Assembly (NCBI RefSeq): GCF_001886735.1 | Contig: NZ_CP018078.1 | Coordinates: forward strand, 31,273 to 95,272 | DNA from: Sulfitobacter alexandrii | GTDB lineage: Bacteria > Pseudomonadota > Alphaproteobacteria > Rhodobacterales > Rhodobacteraceae | Length of the DNA stretch: 64,000 nt | Direction of reading: 5' to 3' | In this document: positions 1 to 8,999 of the stretch, piece after piece | How the letters are laid out: the number at the start of each line of letters is the position of its first letter | How positions within the stretch are numbered: position 1 is the stretch's first letter | The notes under the pieces: model-generated | What the model saw: the letters and a program-made list of their open reading frames with translations, nothing else | Database searches by the model: none | Told to the model about the DNA's origin: nothing | Program-made: the position numbers and the translations under genes

Positions 1-1
1 G

Positions 2-364
2 ACCGCACGCAAGCAGAACACCGTCGCGGTGATGATGACGCAATATGCCAGTCAACTTGAGCGCACCCGGACCGGCAAGACCATCGTCGAAGCCGTTCCG
101 ACGCAGATCCTGCTGCCAAATATCCGCGCGCAGCCTGCGGACTACGCCATGCTGAACCTCACGGAGAAGGAGCTCGACGTCCTTCTCAACACGGGCAGCA
201 ATAGCCGCCTCGCACTGATCCGCGACGATCAGGGCTCAATCGTCGTCGATGCCGATCTGAGCGCCCTTGGACCTAATCTCACCATCCTCGGCGGCATGGA
301 AAAGGGAGAGGCGCTCGTCGGCGCCGATTACCGCGACCGCCCGGACTTCTGGAGGCTTTCATGA
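2..364 (+). CDS. virB4: VirB4 T4SS ATPase, 3' end only
   Basis: C-terminal 120 residues of a VirB4/TraC-type ATPase that powers pilus assembly and substrate transfer at the inner membrane. The reading frame is open from the window edge and there is no start codon with a ribosome site, so the gene begins upstream. The visible part has the family tail: a segment reading TARKQNTVAVMMTQYASQ, then VEAVPTQILLPN and a closing region around YRDRPDFWRLS. The Walker motifs lie outside the window. The TGA stop overlaps the ATG of the next gene by 4 bp, so it is co-transcribed with the virB genes downstream. Confidence 0.85.
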   Translation, partial: TARKQNTVAVMMTQYASQLERTRTGKTIVEAVPTQILLPNIRAQPADYAMLNLTEKELDVLLNTGSNSRLALIRDDQGSIVVDADLSALGPNLTILGGMEKGEALVGADYRDRPDFWRLS

Positions 365-630
365 TCCGTAAATGGCGTTTTGAGAATCCAACAAAAAAAC
401 CTGCATCGTTTTTCGCGTTCGAGCGAAGCGAGAGGCAGCGAACAAACGATTCAAGAGAATCTCGAAACGCCAAATTGTTGCTTCTCGCTGCGCTCGGCGT
501 GCTGGCTTCCTGCGCGCAGTACCAGGAACCGCAGGCCAATTGCTTCACCTTCCTGGCCTCGACTGCACCCATAGCGCCAGATTGCACCTTCACGCCCCTC
601 GGCGCACCGGAGGGTGACATTGAAGTGTAG
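361..630 (+). CDS. VirB7-like outer-membrane lipoprotein carrying an in-frame palindromic insertion
   Basis: 89-residue protein. Residues 38-51 (KLLLLAALGVLASC) form a lipoprotein signal with a lipobox cysteine, followed by a short Cys-containing mature part (about 38 residues), as expected for VirB7, which stabilises VirB9 in the outer-membrane core. Position between virB4 and virB1 supports this. The odd part is the N terminus: residues 5-37 are charged, unlike a lipoprotein leader, and are encoded by a 98-bp imperfect palindrome (374-471). Without it the protein would start M-I-R-K directly followed by the hydrophobic leader. Whether the long N region still permits export is unknown. Sequence identity to named VirB7 proteins cannot be judged from so short a protein. 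Confidence 0.6.
   Translation: MIRKWRFENPTKKPASFFAFERSERQRTNDSRESRNAKLLLLAALGVLASCAQYQEPQANCFTFLASTAPIAPDCTFTPLGAPEGDIEV
374..471. repeat. Palindromic element inserted in frame in the virB7-like gene
   Basis: Arms 374-388 (GGCGTTTTGAGAATC) and 457-471 (GAATCTCGAAACGCC) are inverted copies with 13 of 15 matches. Further nested pairing is visible inside (TCGTTTTTCGC against GCGAACAAACGA). The element is flanked by AAAT on the left (371-373 plus the next base, approximate) and AAAT on the right (472-475), a possible short duplication. It adds codons without a stop or a frameshift, as Rickettsia palindromic elements do. No second copy was seen in the window. Confidence 0.6.
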
Positions 631-1774
631 CCTGCCTCAAATCCTCGCGCTTTGCCTGCTGCCCGGTCTCGCCTTGTCCCAAGGCTTGCCGACCAATGAC
701 AGCGGGCTGACAGCGCGCGATATCATCGAGACCGGCGACCGTGAGGCGGATCTGGCTGTGCAAGCAGACAAGCTCTCGGTGCGCGAACTCATCGCCGAGA
801 TCGAGCGCGAGCAACTGGCCACACTGCAGCGCATCCTCGATGCCCAGACCAGCTTCGGCGGTCAGGGCCTGCCTGCCATGGTCTCGGACCTAGACGGCGG
901 CAGCGGCGATCCCGCACGTTCCGTCGAAGCGGTCTATGGTACGGGTGAGATCGATCCCAATCCCGGAGGCGCACAGATGTTCGGGGATGCCTCCGAGAAC
1001 ATCGAGCAGCTCATCATCCGCGTCGCTCAGGAAACCAGCGGTTTCGCAGGCGTGGGGCGCGCCGGACTGTCCCCGGTGCAGTGGCGCGCCCTGCTGCAGG
1101 CGCTCATCTGGCAGGAAAGCCGCTTCACGATTGGCGCGCGATCGCCTGTTGGGGCCTTTGGCCTTACCCAGATCATGCCGGGCACCGCCAGCGATTTGGG
1201 CATCAACCCGGAATACTATGAGAGCCCCTATCTGCAGGTACATGGCGGCGCGCGCTATCTCGCGGCTCAACTCAACACCTTCGATGGCAACATCATCAAC
1301 GCCCTCGCGGCCTATAACGCCGGACCCGGCCGCGTGTTCGAATATGGGGGCGTGCCGCCCTTCGCTGAGACCCAGCACTACGTCCAAGTCATCCCCGAAC
1401 GCTACAATCTCTACCTGAGCCGCATCGGCGGGATCGAAGCGCTAGGAACCATCGATCCGGCGCTTCTCGCCAATGCCAACCTCTCGCTCGCGAGTCATGG
1501 TGCAGCCTTTTATGGCAGCAACTCACCCGCCGCGATCCGGCAGGCCGCCCTGCGTATTGCGGATATCGTCGAGCGGATCTCTGAAACCGAAGACGTGCAG
1601 GAGAGCATCGCGCTCAACACCTATGCGCGCGCCGAACTCGTGCGTCTCGTCGCGGCCCGCATCCGGCTACAGGCGGCGCGCACCCGCGTCCTTTCCGCCG
1701 AAGAATTGGCCCAGGCCAGCGCGCGCATGGCCGAGGGTGCATTCATGGAATTCACGATCAGGGAGATAGACTGA
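614..1774 (+). CDS. virB1: VirB1-like lytic transglycosylase with a VirB5-like tail
   Basis: 386-residue secreted murein hydrolase that opens the peptidoglycan for T4SS assembly. A signal peptide covers about residues 1-22. The SLT domain lies at about 155-270, with the catalytic Glu in ALIWQESRF, the GAFGLTQIMPGTA block and the ALAAYNAGPGRV block. The last 70 residues (ESIALNT, then AEG-FMEFTI) resemble the C terminus of VirB5 encoded next door. The nominal GTG start at 614 has its GGAGG (609-613) directly against it; the TTG at 620 is better spaced (6 nt) and gives a cleaner signal peptide, so 620 may be the real start. The gene overlaps the lipoprotein gene and its stop overlaps virB5. Confidence 0.85.
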   Translation: MTLKCSLPQILALCLLPGLALSQGLPTNDSGLTARDIIETGDREADLAVQADKLSVRELIAEIEREQLATLQRILDAQTSFGGQGLPAMVSDLDGGSGDPARSVEAVYGTGEIDPNPGGAQMFGDASENIEQLIIRVAQETSGFAGVGRAGLSPVQWRALLQALIWQESRFTIGARSPVGAFGLTQIMPGTASDLGINPEYYESPYLQVHGGARYLAAQLNTFDGNIINALAAYNAGPGRVFEYGGVPPFAETQHYVQVIPERYNLYLSRIGGIEALGTIDPALLANANLSLASHGAAFYGSNSPAAIRQAALRIADIVERISETEDVQESIALNTYARAELVRLVAARIRLQAARTRVLSAEELAQASARMAEGAFMEFTIREID

Positions 1775-2583
1775 TGAGAGATTTACTCGTGAGGACGGCC
1801 TTGGCCACGACGCTTGGAATTGGCCTGCATCTCGGCACCCTGTCCCCTGCCCTGGCGCAAGGCGTGCCCGTCGTCGATACCCAGAACATCGCACAAAACA
1901 TCCAGCAGCTCCGGCAGATGATCGAAGACGAGATCCTGCAAAACGAGCAGCTGACGCAGCTCCGCGAACAGCTTGCCACACTCACGGATCAACTCGCGGA
2001 GCTGCAAAGAACCTATGAAGCGCTCACTCGCCTTGCCGAGCTTCCAGAAATCATCCGCACCGAGATGGAAGACGAACTCAATGGCCTGCTCGACCAGGAG
2101 TTCGGCGACATCCTCGCCACGATTGAGGCGATCAAGACTGGGGATTTCTCGGGCCTCTCGGGCTCCGGCGCAGGCGAAATCGAAACCCAGATGGACCGGG
2201 TGCTGGCCGATCTTGGCTTCGATGAAGACACGCTCTCGGAAATGGCCACCAGCGGCAATCCCGGGGCCAACCGTGTGGCCACGCAGGCAACAACCGGCGC
2301 ACTCGTTTCGGCCGCGGCCCAGAACAGCTACGAGGACGCCGGCCAATCGCTTGAGCGGGTAGACCGCCTTGTCGGGCTTATCGACGACATGGACGAATTA
2401 AAGGAAAGCATCGATCTCAACACGCGCGTGACGGCGGAACTGGCCATTGCGCTGGTCGCCATGTGGCAACTCGAAGCCATCCAAACCGTGGGCGACGGCA
2501 CGGGCGGCGTGATTGATGCCGCCACCATCGCCGAAGAGCAGCGCTTCATGGATTTTACCTTGCCAGACCTCCGGGCAGACTGA
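1774..2583 (+). CDS. virB5: VirB5 minor pilin / pilus-tip adhesin
   Basis: 269-residue periplasmic protein with a signal peptide ending near residue 28 (LSPALAQ). Residues 38-80 are a glutamine- and leucine-rich helical coiled-coil region (QLRQMIEDEIL, QLTQLREQLATL), as in VirB5/TrbJ proteins, and a second helical stretch follows at 190-230. VirB5 sits at the tip of the T-pilus and aids recipient contact. The ATG overlaps the stop of virB1 (TGATG). The C-terminal part is shared with the VirB1-like neighbour, which supports a local duplication. The family is weakly conserved, so the call rests on architecture and gene order. Confidence 0.8.
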   Translation: MRDLLVRTALATTLGIGLHLGTLSPALAQGVPVVDTQNIAQNIQQLRQMIEDEILQNEQLTQLREQLATLTDQLAELQRTYEALTRLAELPEIIRTEMEDELNGLLDQEFGDILATIEAIKTGDFSGLSGSGAGEIETQMDRVLADLGFDEDTLSEMATSGNPGANRVATQATTGALVSAAAQNSYEDAGQSLERVDRLVGLIDDMDELKESIDLNTRVTAELAIALVAMWQLEAIQTVGDGTGGVIDAATIAEEQRFMDFTLPDLRAD

Positions 2584-2600
2584 TCGTGGGGGCATGACGG

Positions 2601-3254
2601 GTGGCGAGTGAACAAGAGATCATCGAGGAAGAACTGGTCTACGGTGCCCTGCGCCGTGAACGGCTTTGGCAGCGTCTTGGCCTGATAGGCCTTGTCTTCG
2701 GCATCATCGGCTGTCTGAGCGCAGCAGCAGTCTCGATCCTTGATGTCGACCCACCCCCCGTCGTTGTCCCCTATGATCCCGCCACTGGTTTTGCCCTGCC
2801 CGAGGCGTCCGTTGGGGCCACATCCGTCACCGCCAACCAAGCGATCATCGAGGCGGAGGTCTTCCGCTATGTGACCGACCGGGAGGTCTATAACCAGCTC
2901 GACAACGATCTGCGCATCCGCAGCGTTCTGCGCCGCTCGGACGGGGCCGCTGAGAGCGGGCTGCGCCAGATCTGGAACAGCGCCAACGAGAATTACCCGC
3001 CGACCGTCTATGGCCCCAACGCCCGGCTCGACGTGGAAATCCTCAGCATTAACCGGATCGGCACCAACCGCGCCACTGTGCGCCTGCGCAAGCGTCTGAC
3101 CTCCATCAACGGCACCCAAACCGGGCTCTTCACTGCGACGCTTCTCTTCGAGTTCCGACCGGAGACCCGACGCTCCATCGATGAGGTCTGGACCAATCCA
3201 TTCGGCTTCACCGTCCTCGAATATTCCATCCGCTCCGACAGATTGGAGAACTGA
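2601..3254 (+). CDS. virB8: VirB8 inner-membrane T4SS assembly factor
   Basis: 217 residues with a short cytoplasmic N terminus, one membrane span at about 26-46 (LGLIGLVFGIIGCL) and a periplasmic NTF2-like domain (60-215). Family signatures are VPYDPATG after the span, a central YVTDREVYN segment, and a C-terminal NPFGFTV motif. VirB8 nucleates the T4SS through contacts with VirB9 and VirB10. The start is GTG at 2601; the 17-bp gap after virB5 holds the ribosome site. The order virB5-virB8-virB9 matches other alphaproteobacterial conjugation clusters that have virB6 displaced. Confidence 0.88.
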   Translation: MASEQEIIEEELVYGALRRERLWQRLGLIGLVFGIIGCLSAAAVSILDVDPPPVVVPYDPATGFALPEASVGATSVTANQAIIEAEVFRYVTDREVYNQLDNDLRIRSVLRRSDGAAESGLRQIWNSANENYPPTVYGPNARLDVEILSINRIGTNRATVRLRKRLTSINGTQTGLFTATLLFEFRPETRRSIDEVWTNPFGFTVLEYSIRSDRLEN

Positions 3255-3256
3255 CG

Positions 3257-3952
3257 TTGTTGTTTATAAGATCGCTTATTTTTGTCATTGCCCTCTTGCC
3301 CGGCCTCGCCTCTGCCGAAGCCATCCCGCGTGGCGGTCCCAACGACAGCCGAGTGCGCTTGGCCACCTACCAGGAGGGTCAGGTCTACCGTCTCAGCATC
3401 TCGCTTACCCATGTCACCACGGTCGAATTCGGTGAGGGTGAAAGCATCCGCTCGATCATCGCGGGCGATACCGAGGGCTTCGAGATCGATGGCGTGCCGG
3501 GCGGTCAGGCCTTCGCGATCAAGCCCGTCGCGCGCGGTGTCCATACCAATGTGACGGTCTACACGAACAGGCGAAGCTACTATTTCAACGTCCAGGAAAC
3601 CCGCAGCCCGACCTTTTACGTGGTCCAGTTCCGCTACCCCGAGGACGATACACGTCCGACGCGCGCCATCGCGGCCCAAGCACCGAACTACAATTACGGC
3701 GCCAGCGCGCGGACCGAGTTCACGCCAACCCGGGTCTGGGACGATGGGACCTTCACGTACTTCGAATTTCCGCGGAACGCGCCGGTGCCCGCGATCTTTC
3801 GCTACGCGGGCGGCCGTGAACGCACGGTCAACACGCAAACCCCTGAAGACGGCGTGATCCGCGTCAGCGGCGTAAACCGCCAATGGGTCCTGCGACTTGG
3901 CGAGGAGGTGGTCTGCATCGAGGCGATCTCGCCCGCGGAGGCCGCCTCATGA
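3257..3952 (+). CDS. virB9: VirB9 outer-membrane core component
   Basis: 231 residues with a cleavable signal peptide (about 1-20, LLPGLASAEA). The VirB9/CagX N-terminal lobe begins PRGGPNDSRVRLATYQEGQ and the C-terminal beta domain contains RVWDDGTFTYFEFP and the closing LRLGEEVVCIEA, both typical. VirB9 forms the outer-membrane ring with VirB7 and VirB10. The start is a TTG at 3257, two bases after the virB8 stop, with GGAG about 8 nt upstream; no better start exists before the signal peptide. The stop overlaps the virB10 ATG. Confidence 0.9.
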   Translation: MLFIRSLIFVIALLPGLASAEAIPRGGPNDSRVRLATYQEGQVYRLSISLTHVTTVEFGEGESIRSIIAGDTEGFEIDGVPGGQAFAIKPVARGVHTNVTVYTNRRSYYFNVQETRSPTFYVVQFRYPEDDTRPTRAIAAQAPNYNYGASARTEFTPTRVWDDGTFTYFEFPRNAPVPAIFRYAGGRERTVNTQTPEDGVIRVSGVNRQWVLRLGEEVVCIEAISPAEAAS

Positions 3953-5328
3953 GCGATACCGAGAACACCGAGCTGGAAAAGCGCCTCGCCGCCCTAGAGA
4001 AAGGCAGTGCCCGCGCCCCCATGGCGGCGCAGCGCCGGTCGCCCCTTCTCGCGCTGATCGTGGTCCTCGTCATCGGCGCAGGTGGTGCCCTGCTCTATCT
4101 CCTCTCACAGCCCGACGAAGAGGAAGCCTTGCCGACGGCCACCCCGGACGTCTTCCAAAACGAGGGGGACGGCTTTGGCGCTATCGAGACCTTGCCCCCG
4201 CCCGAACCCGAGGTTGTGTTCGTCGGACCAGACCCCGTCGAGCCCAACGCGGAACTTCTGGCGCAGATCACCGCGCTGCAGGCCCAGATCGAAGAATTGC
4301 GCAACGCTCCCGAACCGGTCGTCGAGGAAGACACGGCCGCCGCAGAGGCGATCGACGCGCTGACCGCTCAGATCGCGGCGCTGCAAGCCGCCTCGGAAGC
4401 CGCACAGCAACGATTCCAGGACGAACTGACGGCGCGGGATCGCAGCCTTGAGCAACTCCGCATGGATCTGGAATTGGCCCAACTCGAGGCCAGCCGACCC
4501 CAACCCGCTCCAGGGGGCCCCACGGAAGATGAGCTGCTCGCACGCGAGCAAGAGCGACTGCGCCGCGAAGAAGAAGCCCGGCGCATGGCCGAGCTGGAGC
4601 GCCGCGCCGCGGATGAACGCGCCTTCCAGGAGCGGCGCATCACCTCGCCCACCATCGCTTTTGGCGGTGCCTCCGGAGCGAATGAAACGGCTCTGACTGA
4701 ACGCACTTTTGGCGAGGTGACGGATTTCGTGCTGAACGGGGCGCTGCCCTCGACGGTGACGCAGGCCGAGGTGATCGCCAATCCCTCCAACACGATTCTA
4801 CAGGGCACCATGATCCAAGCCGTCATGGAAACTGCCCTTGACAGCTCCCTGCCCGGCCAGACCCGTGCCGTGGTGTCCGAGGATGTCTACAGCGTCGATG
4901 GCGCGCGCCTCTTGATCCCCCGCGGATCCCGTCTCGTCGGGCGCTACCGCGCTGGCGTCGATATCGCGCAGCGCCGCGTCACGATCGCCTGGGACCGGAT
5001 CATCCTGCCCGCGGGCCAGACCGTCCAGATCAGCTCATTCGGGGGCGATGAACTGGGACGTTCCGGTGTCACGGGTTTCGTGGACACGCGCTTTGCCGAG
5101 CGTTTCGGGTCGGCCGCCCTGATTTCGCTGATTTCGGCCGCGCCAAGTGCCGCCGCATCCGAGGTCCAGGATGAGACTGCCGCCGACGTTCTCGAAGACG
5201 TGGGCGATGATCTGGCAGATGCGACGGACAGCGTCATCGGCGACTATCTCTCAATCGGCCCCGTCATCTATGTCGACCAGGGCGCCCGCGTCACGGTCAT
5301 GGTCGACCGCGATCTGGAGATATTCTGA
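3949..5328 (+). CDS. virB10: VirB10 T4SS channel protein
   Basis: 459 residues. The ATG at 3949 overlaps the virB9 stop (ATGA); an upstream in-frame extension runs antiparallel to real virB9 codons and is not used. A cytoplasmic tail is followed by a membrane anchor at about 32-51, an acidic and proline-rich segment, and long coiled coil (100-225, EELRNAP, EQERLRREEEARRMAELERR). The TrbI-like C-terminal domain contains GTMIQAVMETALDSSLPGQ, LIPRGSRLVGRY and the ring-forming region up to the end. VirB10 spans both membranes and transduces ATP energy to the channel. Confidence 0.92.
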   Translation: MSDTENTELEKRLAALEKGSARAPMAAQRRSPLLALIVVLVIGAGGALLYLLSQPDEEEALPTATPDVFQNEGDGFGAIETLPPPEPEVVFVGPDPVEPNAELLAQITALQAQIEELRNAPEPVVEEDTAAAEAIDALTAQIAALQAASEAAQQRFQDELTARDRSLEQLRMDLELAQLEASRPQPAPGGPTEDELLAREQERLRREEEARRMAELERRAADERAFQERRITSPTIAFGGASGANETALTERTFGEVTDFVLNGALPSTVTQAEVIANPSNTILQGTMIQAVMETALDSSLPGQTRAVVSEDVYSVDGARLLIPRGSRLVGRYRAGVDIAQRRVTIAWDRIILPAGQTVQISSFGGDELGRSGVTGFVDTRFAERFGSAALISLISAAPSAAASEVQDETAADVLEDVGDDLADATDSVIGDYLSIGPVIYVDQGARVTVMVDRDLEIF

Positions 5329-5332
5329 GCCC

Positions 5333-6319
5333 ATGTCGCTGAGCTATCTCGAAACCTCCCTCGACCGGATCGACGCCGCCGCCCGCGACGATGTCATCGA
5401 GCTCTGCATCAACCCCGACGGGACCTGTTGGGGCGAATTCCAGGGCGATCATTTCATGCGGGCGCTGGATCAAAAGCTGACGGGCGTTCAGGTCAGGGAC
5501 CTCGGCAATCAGATCGCCTCATCGGCCAATACCACGATGAGCAAGGACCGCCCCATCGTCTCGGTTTCGATCACCTACAAGGGGCGCCCGATCCGCGCAC
5601 AGGTCATCACCCCGCCCGCCGTGCTCTCGGCCATGTCGATCAGCCTGAGGTTTTTCTCAAGCCTGCCACTCGAGGGCATTGCGCTCGATTTTCTCTATGG
5701 CAAGGAGCGCAAGCTCGAAGATCTGCGCGTGGAAAAGAAGCGCGCCTTGCGCGCCGTGGTGGCCGCGGGTTTGATTGATGATGCGCTTGCCTTCTGCGTC
5801 GAGAACAAACTCAACATGATCGTCTCGGGTGGCACCTCCACCGGCAAAACCGTGGCCGCGCGCAAGATCCTCTCTCACGTACCAGCCGAGGAACGCATCG
5901 TGACCATCGAAGAAGCGGCCGAGCTGCTGCCGACCCAGCCAAATGCCGTGACCCTCATCGCCAATCGCGACGCGGAATTCCAGACCGCCGATGTGCTTCT
6001 CACCGCCACGCTGCGCATGCGCCCCGACCGGATCATTCTGGGCGAGGTGCGCGGCAAGGAGGCCATGACCTTCCTGGAAGCCATCAACACCGGCCATGGC
6101 GGGTCCATGACCACGCTGCATGCCGAAACCCCGCAATTGGCCGTGCAGCGCCTCGCGATCGCAGCACTAAAGACCGAGATCCCGATGACCTATGCCGACA
6201 TGATCCAGTACATCGAGAATTCCATCGACGTGATTATCCAGGCCGGTCGGCATGACGGCAAACGCGGCATCACGGAATTCTACCTGCCCGGCGCAACCGA
6301 GATTGGAACTTCCCCATGA
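5333..6319 (+). CDS. virB11: VirB11 T4SS ATPase
   Basis: 328-residue hexameric traffic ATPase of the GspE/PulE superfamily. Walker A is GGTSTGKT, followed by an Asp box (VTIEEAAEL), a Walker B region (RMRPDRIILGEVRG, Glu catalytic) and the His box (INTGHGGSMTTLHA). The N-terminal domain starts MSLSYLETSLDRI. ATG 5333 lies 4 bp after the virB10 stop; longer in-frame versions would overlap virB10. The stop overlaps the next ATG. It works with VirB4 at the base of the apparatus. Confidence 0.93.
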   Translation: MSLSYLETSLDRIDAAARDDVIELCINPDGTCWGEFQGDHFMRALDQKLTGVQVRDLGNQIASSANTTMSKDRPIVSVSITYKGRPIRAQVITPPAVLSAMSISLRFFSSLPLEGIALDFLYGKERKLEDLRVEKKRALRAVVAAGLIDDALAFCVENKLNMIVSGGTSTGKTVAARKILSHVPAEERIVTIEEAAELLPTQPNAVTLIANRDAEFQTADVLLTATLRMRPDRIILGEVRGKEAMTFLEAINTGHGGSMTTLHAETPQLAVQRLAIAALKTEIPMTYADMIQYIENSIDVIIQAGRHDGKRGITEFYLPGATEIGTSP

Positions 6320-6510
6320 AGACCTTTGAATACGATATCCTGTCCTTTCCCATGACCCGCAAAACCAGCCTTGCCGACATGCAAGGCAGCCTGAATGCCA
6401 AAGGTGCGGAAGGCTGGGAGGTGGTGTCGATCAGCTCCTCGGAATTCGCCAATATCGGGCACACCGTTTTCCTGAAGCGCGAAACCACACCCGCTGGAGC
6501 CACGGCATGA
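6316..6510 (+). CDS. Small DUF4177-like protein in the T4SS operon
   Basis: 64 residues. The pattern FEYDILSF, then LNAKGAEGWEVVSIS, then VFLKRE matches the DUF4177 fold, a small cytoplasmic domain of unknown role (N-G-WE-V core). It is translationally coupled to virB11 (ATGA overlap) and to the next gene (ATGA overlap), so it belongs to the transfer operon, but no mechanism is known. No signal peptide or membrane segment is present. Confidence 0.7.
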   Translation: MKTFEYDILSFPMTRKTSLADMQGSLNAKGAEGWEVVSISSSEFANIGHTVFLKRETTPAGATA

Positions 6511-6917
6511 GGCAGGCGCAGCACCTTGCCTTGGCCGCGCTGGCCCTAAGCCTGACGCCTACCTTCGCCGTTGCCGAGCGCAACCTAGTGCCAACCCTCG
6601 ATCGCAGCTTTGACGTCTGTCCGGACCGGCCCGCCGAGCCCGTCTGGATGCAGGAGATCCCCCTGCGCCAAGCCTATCAGCGGGTTCTGGTTCAGGACAT
6701 CTATCGCGCCCAGAATCTCGAGCGGGTCGTCGAGATCGGCAACTGCGACTGCGCGACCCGGTTCCCCTCTTGGGACGCGGCCGAGGCCGTGTTTCGGGAG
6801 AGCTACGCGAGCGACGAACGATGGGAAATGCTCGAAGCCTCGGACGGCTACAACCGCCGCGCCAACGCCGCCCGCCCTGCAGCGAAAGCAATCTGCGACG
6901 CCGCAGGCAATTGGTAA
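6507..6917 (+). CDS. Conserved periplasmic T4SS-associated protein
   Basis: 136 residues with a signal peptide (cleavage near residue 23, TFAVAE). The mature part has four cysteines (FDVCPDR, GNCDCATRF, AICDAAG) that could form two disulfides, and a helical segment with many aromatic residues (SWDAAEAVFRESY). I do not recognise a named family. Its place between virB11 and virB6, with overlapping start, indicates a role in the secretion apparatus of this plasmid group. Confidence 0.6.
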   Translation: MRQAQHLALAALALSLTPTFAVAERNLVPTLDRSFDVCPDRPAEPVWMQEIPLRQAYQRVLVQDIYRAQNLERVVEIGNCDCATRFPSWDAAEAVFRESYASDERWEMLEASDGYNRRANAARPAAKAICDAAGNW

Positions 6918-6929
6918 GGCAGCCCCGCG

Positions 6930-7837
6930 ATGAGTGTCGTCACCTACTTTGTTGAAACCTCCCAAGCCTATCTCGACACCGCCGCTGAGACCCAGTTTGG
7001 TGCGGTTGCGGCAACGGTCGGCACGCTCCTGGTTTTGGGGACAACGCTGGTGGTGATCCTCGTCGGCATCAACATGATCTATCAATACCGGGCCATGGAT
7101 GGGCACACGGCCTTCTGGCTCGCGGTCAAGATCGGGCTCATCGGGATATTCGCGACCAATTGGATGCAGTTCAACGCGTTCTCGTCTGCCATTCTCTATG
7201 GGATCGACAGTATCGCGGGCGCGCTGGTGGCCTCCGTCGGCGGCGGCAGTCCGGGACCCTCTGGAACTTTCGCCGAAGAATTCGACCGGCTGATCGCGGA
7301 GCTGGGCGACTATCTGAACGCTGCCGGGTCCGAGCTCAACTGGATGGCCGGCGCCATGCTCGACATTGTCGGTGTGCTTCTGCTCTCGATCCTCGGCGGG
7401 TTGGCCGCCTTTATCCTAGTGGCCTCCCGACTGATGATCGCGCTTCTGATCGGGATCGCCCCGGTGATGATTTTCCTGACGCTGTTCGAGGTGACCAAGG
7501 ATTACTTCGCGCGTTGGTTATCCGCGCTGATTTCCTTTGCGCTATACCCCATCGTCGTCGCAGGCGTGTTCGCAACGATCACAGGCGTTTCCTCCGCGCT
7601 CATCGGTGAACTAGGCGATCCCGAAGGGGCCTCAAACATCGGCGCGCTCATCCCCTTCTTCATGATGGTGCTCATGGCCAAGGGCTTCATTATCGCCACG
7701 CCCTTCATCGTCCGCGCGATCTCCGGCAACATCATGATGCCCGCCCTCTCCGGAGGTCTCGGCGGCGGCTACAGCTTTGCCCGCGCCGCCATGGGAAGCC
7801 AGCAGGCCTACAATCGCTACCTTATCGGCGGGGCCAG
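6930..7837 (+). pseudogene. virB6: VirB6 polytopic channel protein, truncated by an IS3 element
   Basis: The first 302 residues are a VirB6/TrbL inner-membrane protein with at least five hydrophobic spans (about 24-50, 63-82, 141-166, 168-184, 195-220, 242-262) and the family signature around LMIALLIGIAPVMIFLTLFE. At 7838 the sequence enters an IS3-family element; the frame runs on for 32 unrelated residues to a stop at 7934. The missing 3' end is not found after the element. VirB6 proteins are usually about 300-400 residues, so only a C-terminal tail may be lost and some function could remain. Confidence 0.8.
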
Positions 7838-7896
7838 TGACCTGAGACCCGATTCTCCTCCGGCCGTTCGGAGAATCCGCGGGTTGATTTCTGGGG

Positions 7897-8736
7897 CTAC
7901 GCGGCGCGCATTTCCAGCCCCTTCTTTGCCATGAACTCGGCCGGGCTCATGTTCCCGAGGCCAGAGTGCGGGCGGTGGTGGTTGTAGTCATGCTGCCAGG
8001 CGCGGATTTTCTGCCGCGCTTCGCCGAGCGTCGAGAACAGTGTCTCGTTCAACATCTCGTCCCGGAACCGGCCGTTGAAGCTCTCGACGAAGCCGTTTTG
8101 CATCGGCTTGCCGGGTGCGATGTAGTGCCAGTCGATCCCGGTGCGCTGGCACCACGACAGGATCGCCATCGAGGTCAGCTCGGTGCCGTTGTCGCTGACC
8201 ACCATGGCCGGGCGACCCCGCCGGGCGATCACGGCATCGAGTTCCCGAACGACGCGGTGGCCGGACAGCGACGTGTCGGCCACCAACGCGAGGCACTCGC
8301 GGCTGTAGTCGTCGACAACGGCCAGCACCCGGAACCGGCGCCCGTCCGTCAGCGCGTCGCTGACGAAGTCGAGGCTCCAGCGGATGTTGGGCGCGTCAGG
8401 CAGCAGGATCGGCCGACGCGTGCCGAGGGCGCGCTTCCGGCCGCCCCGGCGGCGCACCTGGAGCTTTTCCTCGCGATAGAGCCGTCTGAGCTTCTTGAGG
8501 TTCATCACGATCCCCTGTCGTTCGAGCATGATGTGGATACGACGGTAGCCGAAGCGCCGCCTTTCTGCCGCGACGGCCTTCATCGCCGCCCGCGCCTCGG
8601 CGTCGTCTGGACGCACGCTGCGATAGCGCACGCTCGACCGATCTACTGCCAGGGCTTGGCACGCCCGGCGCTGGCTCACCCCGTGTGTCGCAACGACGTG
8701 GGCCACCGCTTCCCGCCTGACACCGGGCGCTACCAT
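7897..8736 (-). CDS. IS3-family transposase OrfB (DDE integrase)
   Basis: 279 residues with an rve-type DDE core: [12 protein letters not shown] (first Asp), [12 protein letters not shown] (second Asp) and the Glu in [14 protein letters not shown], followed by the [18 protein letters not shown] tail. It overlaps orfA by 7 bp in the -1 frame at an A7 run (GCAAAAAAATGG on the minus strand), the usual site for programmed frameshifting that yields the OrfAB transposase. The gene looks intact. Confidence 0.9.
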   Translation of the reverse strand: MVAPGVRREAVAHVVATHGVSQRRACQALAVDRSSVRYRSVRPDDAEARAAMKAVAAERRRFGYRRIHIMLERQGIVMNLKKLRRLYREEKLQVRRRGGRKRALGTRRPILLPDAPNIRWSLDFVSDALTDGRRFRVLAVVDDYSRECLALVADTSLSGHRVVRELDAVIARRGRPAMVVSDNGTELTSMAILSWCQRTGIDWHYIAPGKPMQNGFVESFNGRFRDEMLNETLFSTLGEARQKIRAWQHDYNHHRPHSGLGNMSPAEFMAKKGLEMRAA

Positions 8737-8999
8737 TTTTTTGCCGCGACATCCTTCAGGATCGCGTTGTCGAGCATCGCCTCGGCAAGCAGCTTCTTGA
8801 GCTTGCTGTTCTCGTCCTCGAGCGCCTTCAGCCGCCGGGCGTCCGACACCTCGAGCCCGCCATACTTCGCTTTGTACTTGTAGAAGGTCGCAGAACTCAC
8901 CCCGTGCTTCCGGCAGACATCAGCCGTGGGCATCCCGGCCTCCTGTTCCTTCAGCATCGCGATGATCTGCTCCTCGCTGAACCTCGATCGCTTCATCAT
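8730..8999 (-). CDS. IS3-family transposase OrfA (HTH protein)
   Basis: 89 residues: an N-terminal helix-turn-helix ([36 protein letters not shown]) and a leucine-zipper-like C terminus ([20 protein letters not shown]). This is the DNA-binding subunit of an IS407-like element. The start may be the second Met (8996). Translation ends right after the A-run used for -1 frameshifting into OrfB. Confidence 0.88.
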   Translation of the reverse strand: MMKRSRFSEEQIIAMLKEQEAGMPTADVCRKHGVSSATFYKYKAKYGGLEVSDARRLKALEDENSKLKKLLAEAMLDNAILKDVAAKKW

